The notes below the pieces were generated by a model. That model searched no databases and was not told the origin of the DNA. It was given only the letters and a program-made list of their open reading frames with translations. Positions 9,602-21,805 of a DNA stretch of 64,000 bases are shown here, piece by piece. Source of the stretch: Silene latifolia (taxonomy: Eukaryota; Streptophyta; Magnoliopsida; Caryophyllales; Caryophyllaceae); the NCBI RefSeq assembly GCF_048544455.1, contig NC_133534.1, positions 35,588,217 to 35,652,216 on the forward strand. The letters run 5' to 3'. Made by a program: the position numbers and the translations under genes. Every line of letters starts with the position of its first letter. Positions within the stretch are counted from its first letter, which is position 1.

Positions 9602-12600
9602 ATGAAAAGATTAGAACGGCAGTGGAAGTATGAAAGATTAGACGAAAAAAAGAAACCCAAGAAAGCATTTGCAGAGGGGGTGAAAGATTTTATTAAATTC
9701 GCGGAAGAAAGTAGTGAGTACAAGAATTTAGGTGAAATGGGGTGTCCGTGTAAGAAATGCAAAAACCTAGGTTTTAAAAGGAAAGCAGATGTTCAAATTC
9801 ATCTTTGGTCGAATGGTTTCGCCGGTAATTATTATGTATGGACATATCACGGTGAGAAACTATCTAGTACAAATGTTAGTGAGAATCCTTACCGTGAGTT
9901 CGTGGAAAATGCATTGCATGATACTGTTGACCAAATTTTGGAGGATCGACTTAATCCTGATGACCTTAACGATGAAGAAGTGCATTATGAAACCCCGAAC
10001 CCCAAGTTTCTTCGTTCTTTAAAATGTTAGAGCAAGCCGAACCGCCGGTGTTTGAGGGAAGTGATATGAGTTTGTTGCAAGCAGCTGCTAGGTTATTATC
10101 ACTCAAATGTGAGAACAACATATCTCTTAGATGCGCTAATGGTTTTGTGTCGTTCGTTGGTGATATAATTCCAAAGGAAAATCAAATGGCGCGCAATTTT
10201 AATGAGATTAAAAAAGTTCTGAAAGGACTCCAACTACCTCATGAAAAGATTGATGCATGTCTCAATGGATGCATGCTTTTCTGGGAGGAAAATTCTAATC
10301 TTGAAGAATGTACAAAGTGTCGTGCATCTCGGTAGAAAGGTAAAAAGAATTCAAGTGGGAGGCGAATTCCATGTAAACCAGTAACTTATTCCCCCGCTTG
10401 CACCAAGGTTACAACGACTATATGCAACCAAGCACATAGTAGGTGAGATGAGTTGGCACTACAAAAACTTTCGATTAAGAGAAAGGGGGACAATGGCACA
10501 TCCAAGTGATGGAGAAGCGTGGAAGCATTTCGATAGAGAGCATCCAGATTTTGCAAGTGAATCCCGGAATGTTAGGCTAGGTTTGTGTACGGATGGATTT
10601 CAACCTTTTGGGCAGTTCGGGACGAAATACTCTTGTTGGCCCGTGATTGTGACTCCGTACAACTTACCTCCTTGGTTATGCATGAAGAGACAATTTCTGT
10701 TCTTATCTGTGCTAGTTCTTGGTCCTAAGAACCCTAAGTCAAATTTAGATGTTTTCCTCCAACCGTTGATCAATTAGTTGAAACAACTTTGGGAAACCGG
10801 CGTGGACACCTACGATGTCTCTAAGAAAAAAAAATTTCAATTAATGGTTGCATTAATGTGGACGATCAATGATTTCCCGGCATATGGCATGCTTTCTGGT
10901 TGGTCCACAAGTGGATATCGTGCGTGTCCTTATTGTCCATAAAATTATCATAGATCTTTTTGGCTTAGAAATAGCAAAAAAGTTTGTTGGTTTGATTGTC
11001 ACCGTGAGTTCTTAAGATCTGACCATCCTTTCCGCGACAATTGTAAGCATTTTCTTAAAAACAGAAGAACTGAGAATCGCATAGCCGCATCGAAACTAAC
11101 GGGTGATGAAGTGTGGGATTCCGTAAAAGATTTGCCAAAAATAATTGATGCTTCTGATAAAGAATTGAAAAGATTGAAAGATCAGAATGAAGGTTGGTGG
11201 AAACAAAGCATATTCTGGGAACTTCCCTACTGGAAAACGTTGCTGATTCGACACAACTTGGACGTTATGCACATTGAGAAAAAAAAATTTGAACAACTTA
11301 TCAACACCATGATGGATGTACCAGGTACAACTAAATTTGGCCCTAAAGGTAAAGAAGACTTTAATGAACTTTTCTATAAACGGCCCATATCATCTAGGTT
11401 TGTTTTATCAACCGCGGAGAAAAAGGCTCTATGTGACTGGGTTGCTAATTTAAAATTCTCGGCTGGTTATGCTTCAGATTTGAGTCAGTGTGTTGACCAT
11501 AAAAAGATGGTGTTACATTCCATGAAAAGTCATGATTGTCATGTCTTTATGGAACGACTACTCCCTGTTGCCTTGAAAGGGTTGCTCCCGACAGGTCCTT
11601 GGAATGCAATAACTGAGATAAGCTAATTTTTTAGAGACCTGTGTACTTCTACGATTAGAGTTGATTCTATGGAACGTCTGGAGTCAAACATTGCAGAGAT
11701 AATATGCAAGTTAGAGAAGATATTTCCCCCATCTTTTTTCAGTTCCATGGAGCATTTGCCTCTTCACCTACCTTATGAAGCGAAAGTTGGAGGACCTGTT
11801 CAATATCGATGGATGTATCCATTTGAGAGATTTCTTAATCATTTAAAAAAAAGGATTGGCAACAAAGCTCGAGTGGAGGGTTCAATATGCAACGCTTTTT
11901 TGTTAGAGGAAATTTCAAATTTCTGTTCTTTTTATTTCGAAGATCACATTGACACAAAAGCAAAAGACTTAGATGTTGGTGTAAATTCCGATGACCAGTT
12001 GAAATCTAAGTTACCTGAGTTATTCAATGATGACATGGGAACTACAACCGGGAAATGTATACAGAGGTACTTAACTGAGAAAGAGTATGAAGAAGCTCAT
12101 TTTTATGTGCTAAGGAACTGTGGAGATTTTTTAGAGACTTATGAAAAGTAAGTTAATACTTCATCATTACTCAATTGTTTTTTAATTATCAAATTAGATC
12201 GAATTTATAGGTAATACATAACTAAAACATGCTTTCCCTACTTATAGGGAATTTGAGACACATATCAAAATCAATTTTCCTGATGTCACATCCTCTGATG
12301 ATGTTTGGGCAAAACATGACAAAAGTTTTCCGAAATGGTTCCGAAATCAAGTAAGTGATGATGCATTTTCTTTGAAGTTGAACTACACATTTAAATTTCT
12401 TATTAGATATTGAAAAAAATATAACAACTTAATTAACATTTTTTTTATTCATAGGTTCATAGATTGAAGGATCATCTAATAATAGCTTTAGCATTGGGTC
12501 CTAGTAACATGGTGAAGTCTTGGAGACGATATTCCATCAATGGCTATAAGTTTCGAGCTTTTAAGGTGGGAGTTGATGTTTCGAAGTCTACGTTAAGCAT

Positions 12601-13348
12601 TGGGGTTTCTGTGAATTCAACTGAAGAGTTGGACTACTATGGAGCCCTAAATGAAGTAATTGAGCTTTCTTATTATGCCGAGCAAAGGGTTTATAGGGTT
12701 ATACTCCCTCCTATTCACTATATTCTTCCCTATTTTATTATTCGGATTATTCGGGTTTTCTTCCCTATTTCCTTTTTTGGGTTGATTTGTGTGGTCCAAA
12801 TTAAATTGCATGTGGGGTAGTGTGTTTTGTGTGGTCCAAATTCATTTTCTTATTTCTTGTGCAAAAAGAAAAGGGGAAGAATATAGTTAATAGGAGGGAG
12901 TATTGTTTAAATGTGATTGGTTTGATAATTCCCACAAGGACTTAGTATCCATAAGGTTTATGGACTTGTAGATGTAAACGAGAAAAAGAAACTTCGTGGA
13001 CATAACCCATTTGTGGCAGCGTTTCAAGTTGATCAAGTTTGTTATGCTCCTTATCCAACCATTAAGAAAGGTAATCAAGGTATTCAGTGGTCCGCGGTTT
13101 TTAAAACCAAGGCAAGATCACAAGTTGATGCTCCTATTGAAGAAAGTGTCTTTCAAGAAGATGTAGTTGTGAATGATCACTCAATTTCACCAATTTTGTT
13201 GGAAGATATAGAGGATGAAGATGTATACGAAGTGGTAGTGGAAAGAGGTCAAGGGGAATATGAGAGAGACATCGGAGAAGAAGGGGATGAAGATGAAGTT
13301 GAAGAACTTATTAGATACCCGAAAATGAGGAATCAGGGGAAGAAGTAG
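9602..13348 (+). pseudogene. CACTA transposase tnpD-like gene, broken
   Basis: Family parts appear in order. The transposase-associated N-terminal domain (9602-10030) has the zinc-like CPCKKCKN and then VQIHLWSNGF. The transposase core (about 10024-11626) has GLCTDGFQPFGQFG, SCWPVIVTPYNLPPWLC, SGWSTSGYRACPYC and HNLDVMHIEKK. The DUF4218 region (11669-12151) has HLPLHLPYEAK and GPVQYRWMYPFERFL. Exons at about 12249-12350 and 12455-13348 (DUF4216-like: SWRRYSINGYKF, then CYAPYP) follow GT...AG introns beginning GTAAGT near 12149 and 12351. The frame changes near 10020 and again before 10448. In-frame stops lie near 10778, 10942 and 11627. A Stowaway MITE splits the DUF4216 exon. It would act in excision of the element by binding its ends together with TnpA; this copy is dead. 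Confidence 0.9.
12704..12900. mobile_element. Stowaway MITE inside the tnpD-like gene
   Basis: The 197-bp insert starts CTCCCTCCTATTCACTATAT and ends with the inverse, ATATAGTTAATAGGAGGGAG. TA flanks both sides (12702-12703, 12901-12902). It also carries the repeated phrase TGTGTGGTCCAAATT twice. The coding frame of the DUF4216 domain resumes after it, so it entered an already formed CACTA gene. Confidence 0.9.
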
Positions 13349-13496
13349 GAGTGCTTTTTTCAGATGATGAACCTCTTTTGATTTGTAGTGACAGTGATAG
13401 TGAGGAGGACTGGTTGTAATTGTACAATTATTAATACATTTGTAAAAAAGTTTAAATTTTAAACATTCAATAAAATTTGCATTGTTTAAAATTATA

Positions 13497-13770
13497 CTCC
13501 CTCCGTTTTTTATTACTTGTCGTTCTAGCCTATTTGGTTTTTTGTTTTATACATGTCGTTTTAGCTTAACATCAATAGTGTGTTTCAATTTCCAAGGTTT
13601 GGTTATAAGAAACCTCTCAATTCAGCCAATAAAATGCATTAAAGAAGAGGCAAGTGGTAATTAGTTCACAGTTTTCCATAGGACACATGAACACCAAATA
13701 AAACAATAATGATAAAAAGTAGTATAGTTGCAAATCTTAATTTGTGTGAATCAAGTTAAAACGACATATA
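13497..13770. mobile_element. Stowaway-like MITE, right end decayed
   Basis: It begins CTCCCTCCGTTTTTTATTAC after TA, and GTCGTTCTAGCC has an inverse counterpart GTTAAAACGACAT at 13757-13770. The expected GGAGGGAG right border is not visible, so the end is approximate. It lies in the gap between the two CACTA genes. Confidence 0.65.
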
Positions 13771-13866
13771 CCCTGTTTTCCATAGTTAGTGTTTGTTTCA
13801 ATTGTTTATATATACCCTGCAGAAATGGTTGATTTGAACTAACGATTTTTTCTTTGAACTAACAAT

Positions 13867-14088
13867 TTGAATTGTTTTCAATCAATGACTATGCCGAACA
13901 TTTTTCGCCGTGTTTTTGGGAGCAATAGTAATGCATCTCAACATGATCGGGAGGACGAGGAGGTTGAGGATGAGGTCGATCCTGAACCTCCATCACGAAG
14001 ACAGGAGGGCATGCAGGTGACTCTCTCATTAGCCTGTGGTCGGCCAGATCATTTTTGGTAAGTTTATGTTAATTTTTTTATTTTTAAA

Positions 14089-14170
<82 letters not shown>

Positions 14171-15421
14171 CATTTGATTTTAATTTCAAATATTTATGTG
14201 TTTTTCAGGTGGGATGACGAACCGATCAAGAAATATGTTACTTGGTCGTTCACCCGTAACACAGGAGATGAGTACTTCACTAGGTGGGGTGAAGCAAGTC
14301 ACGCACAGCGCCAGAAGATGTGGAATTACTTTGCGGTAATTATGTTTTTCAATAATAATTTTCTTAAGTTTATAATAATTTTCTTAAGTTTTATATAACT
14401 AATATCACACTTGTTTTTGAAACAGACTCATGTAAGATCCATTGATCGTGGCTATGATCCTACGCCTGAGTGGGAGTCGAGGGTAACGAGGTGGATTACC
14501 ACTCTTATTAATGGACTAAAATATAATAAGAAAAAGCCAAAGTGGGTGCCTGATACTTGGTGGGAGAACCTTAAGACTAGGCCACAAGATCTTACTTTTG
14601 CCAAACATTCGAAAATCAGCACGACAAATAGGAAGTCAAGTGGTAAAGATGGGAAAGCATTGGGCACCCACACTCTTGGTCTGAAGAGTTGCTCCGATGC
14701 TTTCAAGGAATTGGCAAGTATTGTTTATATTGCTTTTAAAAAGTGGTTAATATGTATGATTGACAAATATATACTTGATTTTACTTGTTTCCATACTAAT
14801 TTCATGGTCAAGAGGCCACTCCCTACAAGTTGTTCACGAAGACGAAGAAAAATAAGAAGGGCGAGTGGGTTAATCCTCGAGCGGCTGAGATTGACGTAAG
14901 TTTTTGTATTCAATTTAATATTTATTTTTATTACAAAGAACGATAATATCTTTCTTAGAAAGAACGATAATATCTTTCTTATAAAGATAGGTATATATGA
15001 CGATGAGGAGATGAGTCAACCATTGCCACCTGGACAGTCTCCCGATGATATCCGGGCGTACTACAAGGCTGTAGGAGGCTTTGACGAGAAGAACCGGATA
15101 TTTGGGACCGGAGATAAAGGGGCCGAAATATGGTATGATCCTCCTACTAACAAAGCTGGTCGACGGTCTTTCTCTTATGCTCCTAGCATGATTTCACAGT
15201 TTTCCACCCAAATGAATGATGAGCGAGCCGCTCGAATTGCTCTTGAAAAAACCGTTCTTGAACAGGCTGAACAAATGGCGGCAATCCAAAAGGCTTGGGC
15301 TGATATGCAAGCATCTCAACCCACAAACACGTGTTCACAATTTACTCCACATAGGCGGGATGACTTTGCGGATGGTGGACACGGGTTTGGAGATAGTAGT
15401 TTTATTGAGCCTCTACGTTAG
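13867..15421 (+). CDS. CACTA tnpA-like protein (Transposase_24 type), spliced
   Basis: Exons can be followed by reading: 13867-14058 (acidic start with DREDEEVEDEVDPEPP), about 14210-14336 (WDDEPIKKYVTWSF, FTRWGEASHAQRQKMWNYF), about 14426-14715 (DPTPEWESRVTRWI, PKWVPDTWWENLKTR, GLKSCSDAFKEL), about 14812-14895 and about 14987-15421 (PLPPGQSPDDIRAYYKAVGG, then GRRSFSYAPSM). The motif set matches the plant En/Spm tnpA-like family (PF03004 as I recall it). The C-terminal part is helical and Q/A-rich (ARIALEKTVLEQAEQMAAIQ), a likely coiled coil for pairing. TnpA proteins bind subterminal repeats. No stop was seen inside these exons, so the gene may still be readable. Exon borders are my estimates. 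Confidence 0.8.
14092..14169. repeat. (TA)n microsatellite in a tnpA intron
   Basis: About 39 uninterrupted TA units between the first two tnpA-like exons. It could form a cruciform and is probably length-variable. Confidence 0.95.
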
Positions 15422-15764
15422 AGCCTTTAGGTTAGAGCCTTTAGGTTAGGTTAGTGTTGTCGTCTAGTATGGACTATGAAAAAACATTGGTGATTTGTGT
15501 TTAATTAGTAAGACAATGTATGAATTTGACCGACTTTTTATGTAAAAAATTTGCGTTCAATTCTCTTTTGTTGTCTCTTGATTCCGGCAACAGCGGTCGA
15601 AGTGAAAATGGATTCCCGCTTGGCGGTCGACGATTTTATGTGTTTTGCAGGTTTTGGTTGTATTTGAAACGATGCAAATAGGCATCGTGGATGTATTTGA
15701 AACGATGCAAAAAACGCATCGAGGCTGGGCAGCAGCCTGCTGTTTCCAGGCCTGATTTTTAATA

Positions 15765-16330
15765 GAACTGACGGAAATTCTGTCAGTAATTCTAAAATAC
15801 CGACGGAATTTCCGTCACGACTTTCCCTCCCTATGATTTCCAGAAATAAACAGAACATGCCACGTGTCCACAAAACTAACGGAAATTCCGTCAGTAATTC
15901 CAAAAAACTGACAGAATTTCCGTCACTTTCAACTTTTTTGTGTGTTTTTACTGCGCGCCAAAAAACTGCCATGTGTCTTTCTGTGACGGAAATTCCGTCA
16001 GTTTTTTGGAAAAACTGACGGAATTTCCGTCACTTCCAACTTTTTTATGTATTTCAACTTGGTGCCAAAAAACTGCCACGTGTCGTTGTGTGACGGAAAT
16101 TCCGTCAGTATTACCATTTCCTGACGGAATTTTCGTCACTTTCCGACTATAAATAAGGACGGTTTTCCCGTCAGTGGTCCGTCAGTTTTTGAATTTACTG
16201 ACGGAAATTCCGTCAGGATAGGGTTTTTAGTGACGAAATAAGCTGACCCAGGTTAGTGACGGAATTTCCGTCAGAAAATGCAAATACCGACGGAAAAGTC
16301 GTCAGTATGGCCTGATTATTTCCGTCGGTA
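15765..16330. repeat. Right subterminal repeats of the CACTA element
   Basis: About ten copies of the same TGACGGAA(A/T)TTCCGTCA palindrome as at the left end, arranged as pairs with short spacers. The longer unit between pairs is itself repeated: ACTGCCA(C/T)GTGTC occurs near 15966 and 16071, and TTTCCAACTTTTTT-like text occurs near 15928 and 16033. Confidence 0.9.
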
Positions 16331-16659
16331 TCCCGCGTTTTCGTTGTAGTGTTTGGTCATAGGCATCGGAAAATGACGCGACAGGACGACAATAACTACA
16401 AAAGAATTTCTTTGTTCAAGGTATTGCTTACCTTTGCAAATTTATTATTCATTGTAATTTGTCTTCCCTCGCTGTTATAACACAAAGTGTGTTTTTGTTT
16501 CGCATCCAACTTCTATTTCACAGCTGATAACATTCAGGTTATCTGATGTTAACAACTTTCTGGTATTTCTTAACCTACTTTATTATTTTCTGATTTTAAG
16601 CAACATTATCCGAGTGCCTAAAAGCCTCCTTCTAAGGTGGGGTAAGGGTGTTGAATGTA

Positions 16660-17510
16660 TGCACCACAGTAACACTACAATAACAGTACAATAACACGGG
16701 GAAAAAAGCAGTAAAAAAAAAAATCAAAGTGACATCGGAATAACATCACAATAATACCAGAATAACAATAACAGCACAATAACACAGGAAAAAAAAAGAG
16801 TAAAAAAATCAAAGTAGTCAAAAAAATCAAAGTGACACCGGAATACCATCACAATAATAACAGAATAACAATAACACCACAACAACAGCACAATAATACG
16901 GGAAAAAAAAAAGAGTAAAAAAAATCAAAGTAGTAAAAAAAATCAAAGTGACACCGGAATAACATCACAATAACAACAGAATAACAATACCACCAAAATA
17001 ACAACACAATAACATGCGGTAAAAAAATCAAAGTAGTAAAAAAATCAAAGTGGCACCGGAATAACATCACAATAACAACAGAATAACAGTAGAATAACAG
17101 CACAATAACAAGTGGTAAAAAGGAAAAAAAATCAAAGTCGTAAAAAAAATCAAAGTAACAGCAGAATAACATCACAATAACAGCGGAATAACAATAACAA
17201 CACAATAACATGTGGTAAAAAAAAGAGAAAAAAATCAAAGTCGTAAAAAAAAAATCAAAGTAAAAAAAAAGCACAATAACAGCATAATAACACGAGGTAA
17301 AAAAAATAAGATTAAAAAAAATTCAAGTAAAAAAAAATCTAGTACAAAAAGAAAAAGAAAAAAAGGTAACATAATGATAAAATTAGAGAAAAACATATGA
17401 CAAAAAAAAAAACAAAGTTGTAAAAAAAAGCATAATAACACGAGGTAAAAAAAAAAAAAAGAGATACAAAAATTAAAGTAAAAAAAAAGTGTAGCACTAG
17501 AAAAAAGAGA
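16660..17510. repeat. A-rich minisatellite
   Basis: Imperfect units of roughly 100-130 bp combine GGAATAACATCACAATAACA, CAGAATAACA and GTAAAAAAAATCAAAGT. The ends of the array decay into plain A-rich sequence. ORFs on either strand here are by-products of the skewed composition. Confidence 0.85.
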
Positions 17511-17544
17511 AAATAAGTAAATGACAGTGATTTTATATGACAGG

Positions 17545-19784
17545 TGATAATAGGATTTTGTCGTCACTTCCCAATCAAAAATATAATTTATAAACCCAAT
17601 TAAAAGCAGTATTTAGTCGGGTGTCGAACACAAAGATGGTGGGGGTGTATACTTAGTCCGTTTAAATCCCAATTTAGCCTAATAAATGAAGGAGGTTTGA
17701 TTAATGGTAAACTAAGATGCAATTAAGAAATAAAATTAAACTAAATGGGGTTGTATTCAATTGATGGAAGAACTAGAGTCTTCGGATTCACTTGGGTAGG
17801 AGAGCATAAAACAAGATTAAAACAAGATATGGGTGATGATAACGGTCGAAGAATTAAGACTAATTTCCTAGTCACCTCAAGTTCATTAACAAGTTTGTTG
17901 TCACTTAATTAAGATGAACTCAATACTAACATGGCATATAGACCTTCCAATAGCATAAGCATCAAGACAAGCCAAACATGTCAAAGAAAGGGTCAAACTT
18001 TCGTTCAAACGATTCTACGAACACTTAATATGCATGAGAACAAGACCGATCGATCTACTAATCATAGCATAAAGACCATCCAATAGCTTAAGCACCAAGA
18101 CAAGTTAAACATGCTAATGAAAGATTCAACTTTCGTTCAAATATTTCATCGAGCACTTCATATGCATGGAAGTAAATACCAAGTAATCACCCAACTCCAA
18201 ATGTTATTAACCCAATTTTACACCCATTAATGATCCAAGATCCCCCTAAACTCTAGATGAGACTACTCACACATGTTCATGGATGAGAAATCACCAACAA
18301 TTTGCAACAACACACAAGTAAACATTGTAAACATGATAAAGATTGTAACTTTGAGTGAATAACAATTAACCAACATAAAAGATGTAAACTAATGAAGTAA
18401 TTGTAAATAAAAGATGAGAATTAACACCAATAAAGAGGAAAGGAACAAACTTGGATAATAATGGAAGATGAATTTCTTCTTGTCTTTCAAATACAACCTA
18501 AAAGACTAAATGTAAACTATTGGAAATTGAAGAACTTGCCTAACAAAGGAAGAATTAAACTAATAATTAAAGAAAGATTACAACTTTTTATTGAATGAAA
18601 ATGAGAGGAAATATTAGGGTTTTACAATATTGAGAGAGAATAATCTAAGCTAGTCTAATTTCTAAGGTAGTCTAATTCTCTATTCTCCAAAATGGTAGTC
18701 TAGTTTGTGGTGTAGTTTTATACTAGTCTAATAATAATCCAAATAATAATTGATGCGAGATTGTTGATTTTAGCGATGTGTGCCGACAAGACGGGTACCG
18801 GTGCCTATGCCGGTAGCGAGACCTTCACAAAAAAGAAGGAGAAATGGGTGTGTTCTGCCGGTTGAGGGAGTCGGCTGTCGGGGTACCGGCATAGAGAGCA
18901 AAGCTTCATAAAAAGTTCAGTTTAGATCCCGAGTCAAAGATGGCAAAATTGATGGTGGAAATGATCAGGTGGTGGACGAGGTGTTGGTGCAGGTGGTTGA
19001 ATGATGGATTGATGATGGTGAGCACGGAGGGAGAATGGAGGTAAATGTGGTTAAGGGTTGTTGTTTGCAGGTACGGTGCAATGATGACGAAGGAGATACG
19101 AGTGTTGCTGCTGGTGTTTTTCGGGTTGTATTTATGGAGGTGAACGAATGGAGGTAAGTTGATGGTGAATGTGATGAAATGCAGGGGAGGTGTTGATGAA
19201 TGGAAATGGCGGAAATGGTGATTGGTGGTAATTGATGACAGACGATTGTTGTTGTCTTGTTGTTGCTGGTTGTAGACGGAGGTCGAGTATGGTGATTGGA
19301 GTGGAGATGGCAGTACTCGGGTTTTGATGGTGGGAGATGAAATGGTCAGGTGCAGGGATGTTGTGATGATGGTGTGACGGGGATGATGAAGTGATGACGG
19401 AGTTGGACGGTGGTTGTCGAGGCTGCAAGTGCGAAATGGAGGTGACATGGTGATGGTGATGAAATGTCGGGATGGTAGGGATGCACTTTTGAACAATTGA
19501 AGGTCAAAGGTTGACCTTCATTCCCCTTTTCTTTTGTCTTGTAGCTAGCTTTGACCCGCTTCATTTGTTTACCTCTCAATTTTCAGTCTTTATTCCTACA
19601 AAAATTGAAATAATAAAGAGCAGTGCCAAATTCTTTAATAATAACAATTATTCGCAATAATATTAATAATATTAATTATTTATAATTAAATAGTAAAATG
19701 AGCTATTAATCGATTAGAGCACACAAAATCGAGTCGGAATAAAGTATAAATGAAGGGTAAAAGCTACCAAAATACTACTTATCA
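17545..19784. mobile_element. Long LTR-like unit, possibly a solo LTR (fossil)
   Basis: The 2240-bp stretch begins TGATAATAGG and ends TACTTATCA, so its tips are the inverse TGATAA/TTATCA. ACAGG stands on both sides (17540-17544, 19785-19789), a 5-bp duplication usual for LTR elements. No coding part was recognised; the long minus-strand ORF at 18906-19496 is low-complexity (H/S/T/P-rich) and overlaps GT-rich repeats on the other strand. The phrase GTCGGGTGTCGAACACAAAG resembles sequence I associate with long plant LTRs. The family is not determined; a long-LTR Gypsy of the Tat type is one possibility. Confidence 0.6.
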
Positions 19785-19899
19785 ACAGGTAAGATTAGAT
19801 CTTGGACATTCATCTCTAATATAATCTAGTGGCTGAGATTTCCAAGCACAAACTCACAACTCACCATAAGAAACAAAACTTACAAGAACCTAACTCTAT

Positions 19900-21135
19900 A
19901 TTCCTTGTATAGTTTGGATCAAGGCTCAAGGCAACGGAACAAAGAACTTACTAAATATTTTGTTCTGTGCTGTCAAAACAAGATTATTCCCTATATACTA
20001 AGTATCAGGATCATAACGACATTGTTGCATTAATGTATGTAGATGATGTTCTTCTCACTGGCACAAGTAATTCTGAAACTTCGCTCGAAAGTTAAACAAG
20101 GATTAGACTCAGCCTTTTCTATGAAAGATTTTGGATATATAAGATATTTTCTTGGTTTAGAATTATCAATAAATGATAAAGAAAAGAATATATTAGATAT
20201 ACTCAAAGACATGATGATGGAAAACCGTGCTACTACTACCTTTCCAATGCCCAGGGGACTAAAGCTATCAATTGATGAAAGGTGCGTGACTTGTTGGAAC
20301 AGCCTGAACGGTACAGGAGACTAATAGGTCGATTACTGTATTTGAACTCCTTTAGGCTAGTTAAATCATATTCCGTGCAGCATTTAAGTCAATTTATTTG
20401 CCAACGTAGACTTCCTCATCTTCACGCAGCTATATATGCTCAAATATCTCAGTGGGATTGTTAACACATGTCTTTTCTATCCTGCCAATTCTGATTTGTC
20501 TCTGTCAGTCTTTACTTATGCGGATTGGAGACAATGTGCTTATTCATGCAATCCCTTAAGTGGTAATTGTGTATTTCTTGGCCAATCTTTTATTTCATGG
20601 AAAACCAAAAAGTAGAAAACTGTGAGCAAGAGCATCCGAGTACAGGAGTATGTCTTACACAAACTCTGAGTTAGTTTGGTGGGACAACATTCTTCATGAC
20701 ATGAGGATCAATCCCAAGCCTATACCTTTGTCCTATGGTAATAGAGGTGCGGAACATATTGATCAGAATCCTGATTTCCACAAGAGAACGAAACATTTAA
20801 ATATTGACTGTCATTACGTAAGGGATAAACATGAAGAAGGATTTTTTGGTAATAAAACATGTAAGATCAGGGGTACAATTGGCTGATCTGATGACCAAAG
20901 CCTTTGGTGCTGATCAACACAAGTTTCTTGCATCCAAGCGTGGTTTAATTTTCATTCCACATCAAGCTTGAAAGGGCGATATTGGACAGTTCAATTGTTC
21001 AGCTTATCAGTAAACTCGGTCCAACAACAAAGCTCAGTCTATATTGGACAAGTTAGTTAAGGTTAAGACGGTTTGTTAGGGTTAGTTATTAAGGACTTAG
21101 TTATGTGCTACAAATTGAAGAAAAACCTCTCCTTG
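19900..21135 (+). mobile_element. Copia element fossil: RT/RNase H part and LTR-like tail
   Basis: Recognisable parts in order are the Copia reverse transcriptase (the YVDDVLLTG active-site block near 20038 and MKDFGYIRYFLGLELS after it), the RNase H end (ELVWWDN, then KRTKHLNIDCHYVRDKH, about 20650-20840), a purine-rich stretch near 20970, and an LTR-like tail. It is an old, broken piece of a Copia element with several breaks. It lies next to the right ACAGG duplication of the preceding LTR-like unit. Confidence 0.85.
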
Positions 21136-21316
21136 TAACATGACTACTTCAGATTATCAAATTTACAAATTAATTAACATCAAATTTCTTACTTACAATC
21201 AAACTACATCTCAATAGTTTAATAATCTTCCTTAATCTCATTTAAAATTAATCGTATATGCTGACTGTAATAATCAAATCGACTCAACTTCATTAAAATA
21301 TATAAACACGTAATCC

Positions 21317-21805
21317 CGAATTTTTTTGGCAAATTGGAGTTAATTAGCAAAATAATTAGGAAATTGGGGTTCCTTTGAAACTATTTTGCCCAATGGTGTC
21401 CATGTCATCACTTTTATTTTTTTTCCAATTTTTTGTCAAAGTCGCTAAGTTTCTTAGCGGCTTTGTCTCCTTGTCATTTTTTTAGATGATAGATGCCATA
21501 AGTTTATGAAAAATAGAGAAATAAGAAAGCCGCTAACTTTCTTAGCGGCTTCAGTGGTTGTTCATTTCTAGAATATGCTACCATCAGTGTTTGAAGGTGA
21601 CGGTTTTTGAAAAAAAAAAAAAGTGAATAGTGAAGCCTCTAGGTTTCTTAGCGGCTTCACTATTCATAATTTTTTTTTTGGCTTACTATAAAAACTGGAA
21701 AAAAATTAAAAATTGATAATGTGGACACCATTGGGCAAAATAGTTTCAAAGGAACCTCAACTCCCTAATTATTTTGCTAATCAACACCTATTTGCCAAAA
21801 AATTC
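21317..21805. mobile_element. Foldback MITE with 8-bp duplication and repeated hairpins
   Basis: CGTAATCC flanks both ends (21309-21316, 21806-21813). The arms of over 100 bp are inverse: TTTTTGGCAAATTGGAGTTA and AATTAGG...GGTTCCTTTGAAACTATT on the left, and AATAGTTTCAAAGGAACC and TTTGCCAAAAAATT on the right. The middle carries three near-palindromes built from CGCTAA or CTCTAG, a short loop TTTC, and TTAGCGGCTT (about 21445, 21530, 21633). No coding capacity. The superfamily is open: 8-bp duplications fit hAT or some Mutator-like elements. Confidence 0.8.

Larger units (their letters stand above)
7890..16351 (+). mobile_element. CACTA (En/Spm) DNA transposon, both ends present
   Basis: The left end reads CGCTACAACGAAAACGCGG (one base off CACTA). 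The right end is the inverse, CCGCGTTTTCGTTGTAGTG. TTT flanks both sides (7887-7889, 16352-16354), the 3-bp duplication usual for CACTA. Both subterminal zones are packed with a palindromic 17-mer. Inside are a tnpD-like gene (about 9600-13350) and a tnpA-like gene (about 13870-15420), both on the plus strand, in the usual order. The tnpD-like gene has frame breaks and two MITE insertions, so the 8.46-kb element is not autonomous now. The damage to the left CACTA border is a further handicap. Between 8421 and 9600 there is a leader with a C-rich stretch (8500-8720) and AT-rich, intron-like DNA. Confidence 0.95.

Noticed and set aside
16849-17567. ORFs of 110-141 codons rich in F, L and Y on the minus strand
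   Set aside because: They are produced by the A-rich minisatellite on the other strand. Codons follow the repeat and no domain is visible.
18906-19579. Minus-strand ORFs of 77-196 codons rich in H, S, T and P
   Set aside because: They lie opposite GATGGTGATG-type low-complexity DNA inside the LTR-like unit. No conserved motif and no start context.
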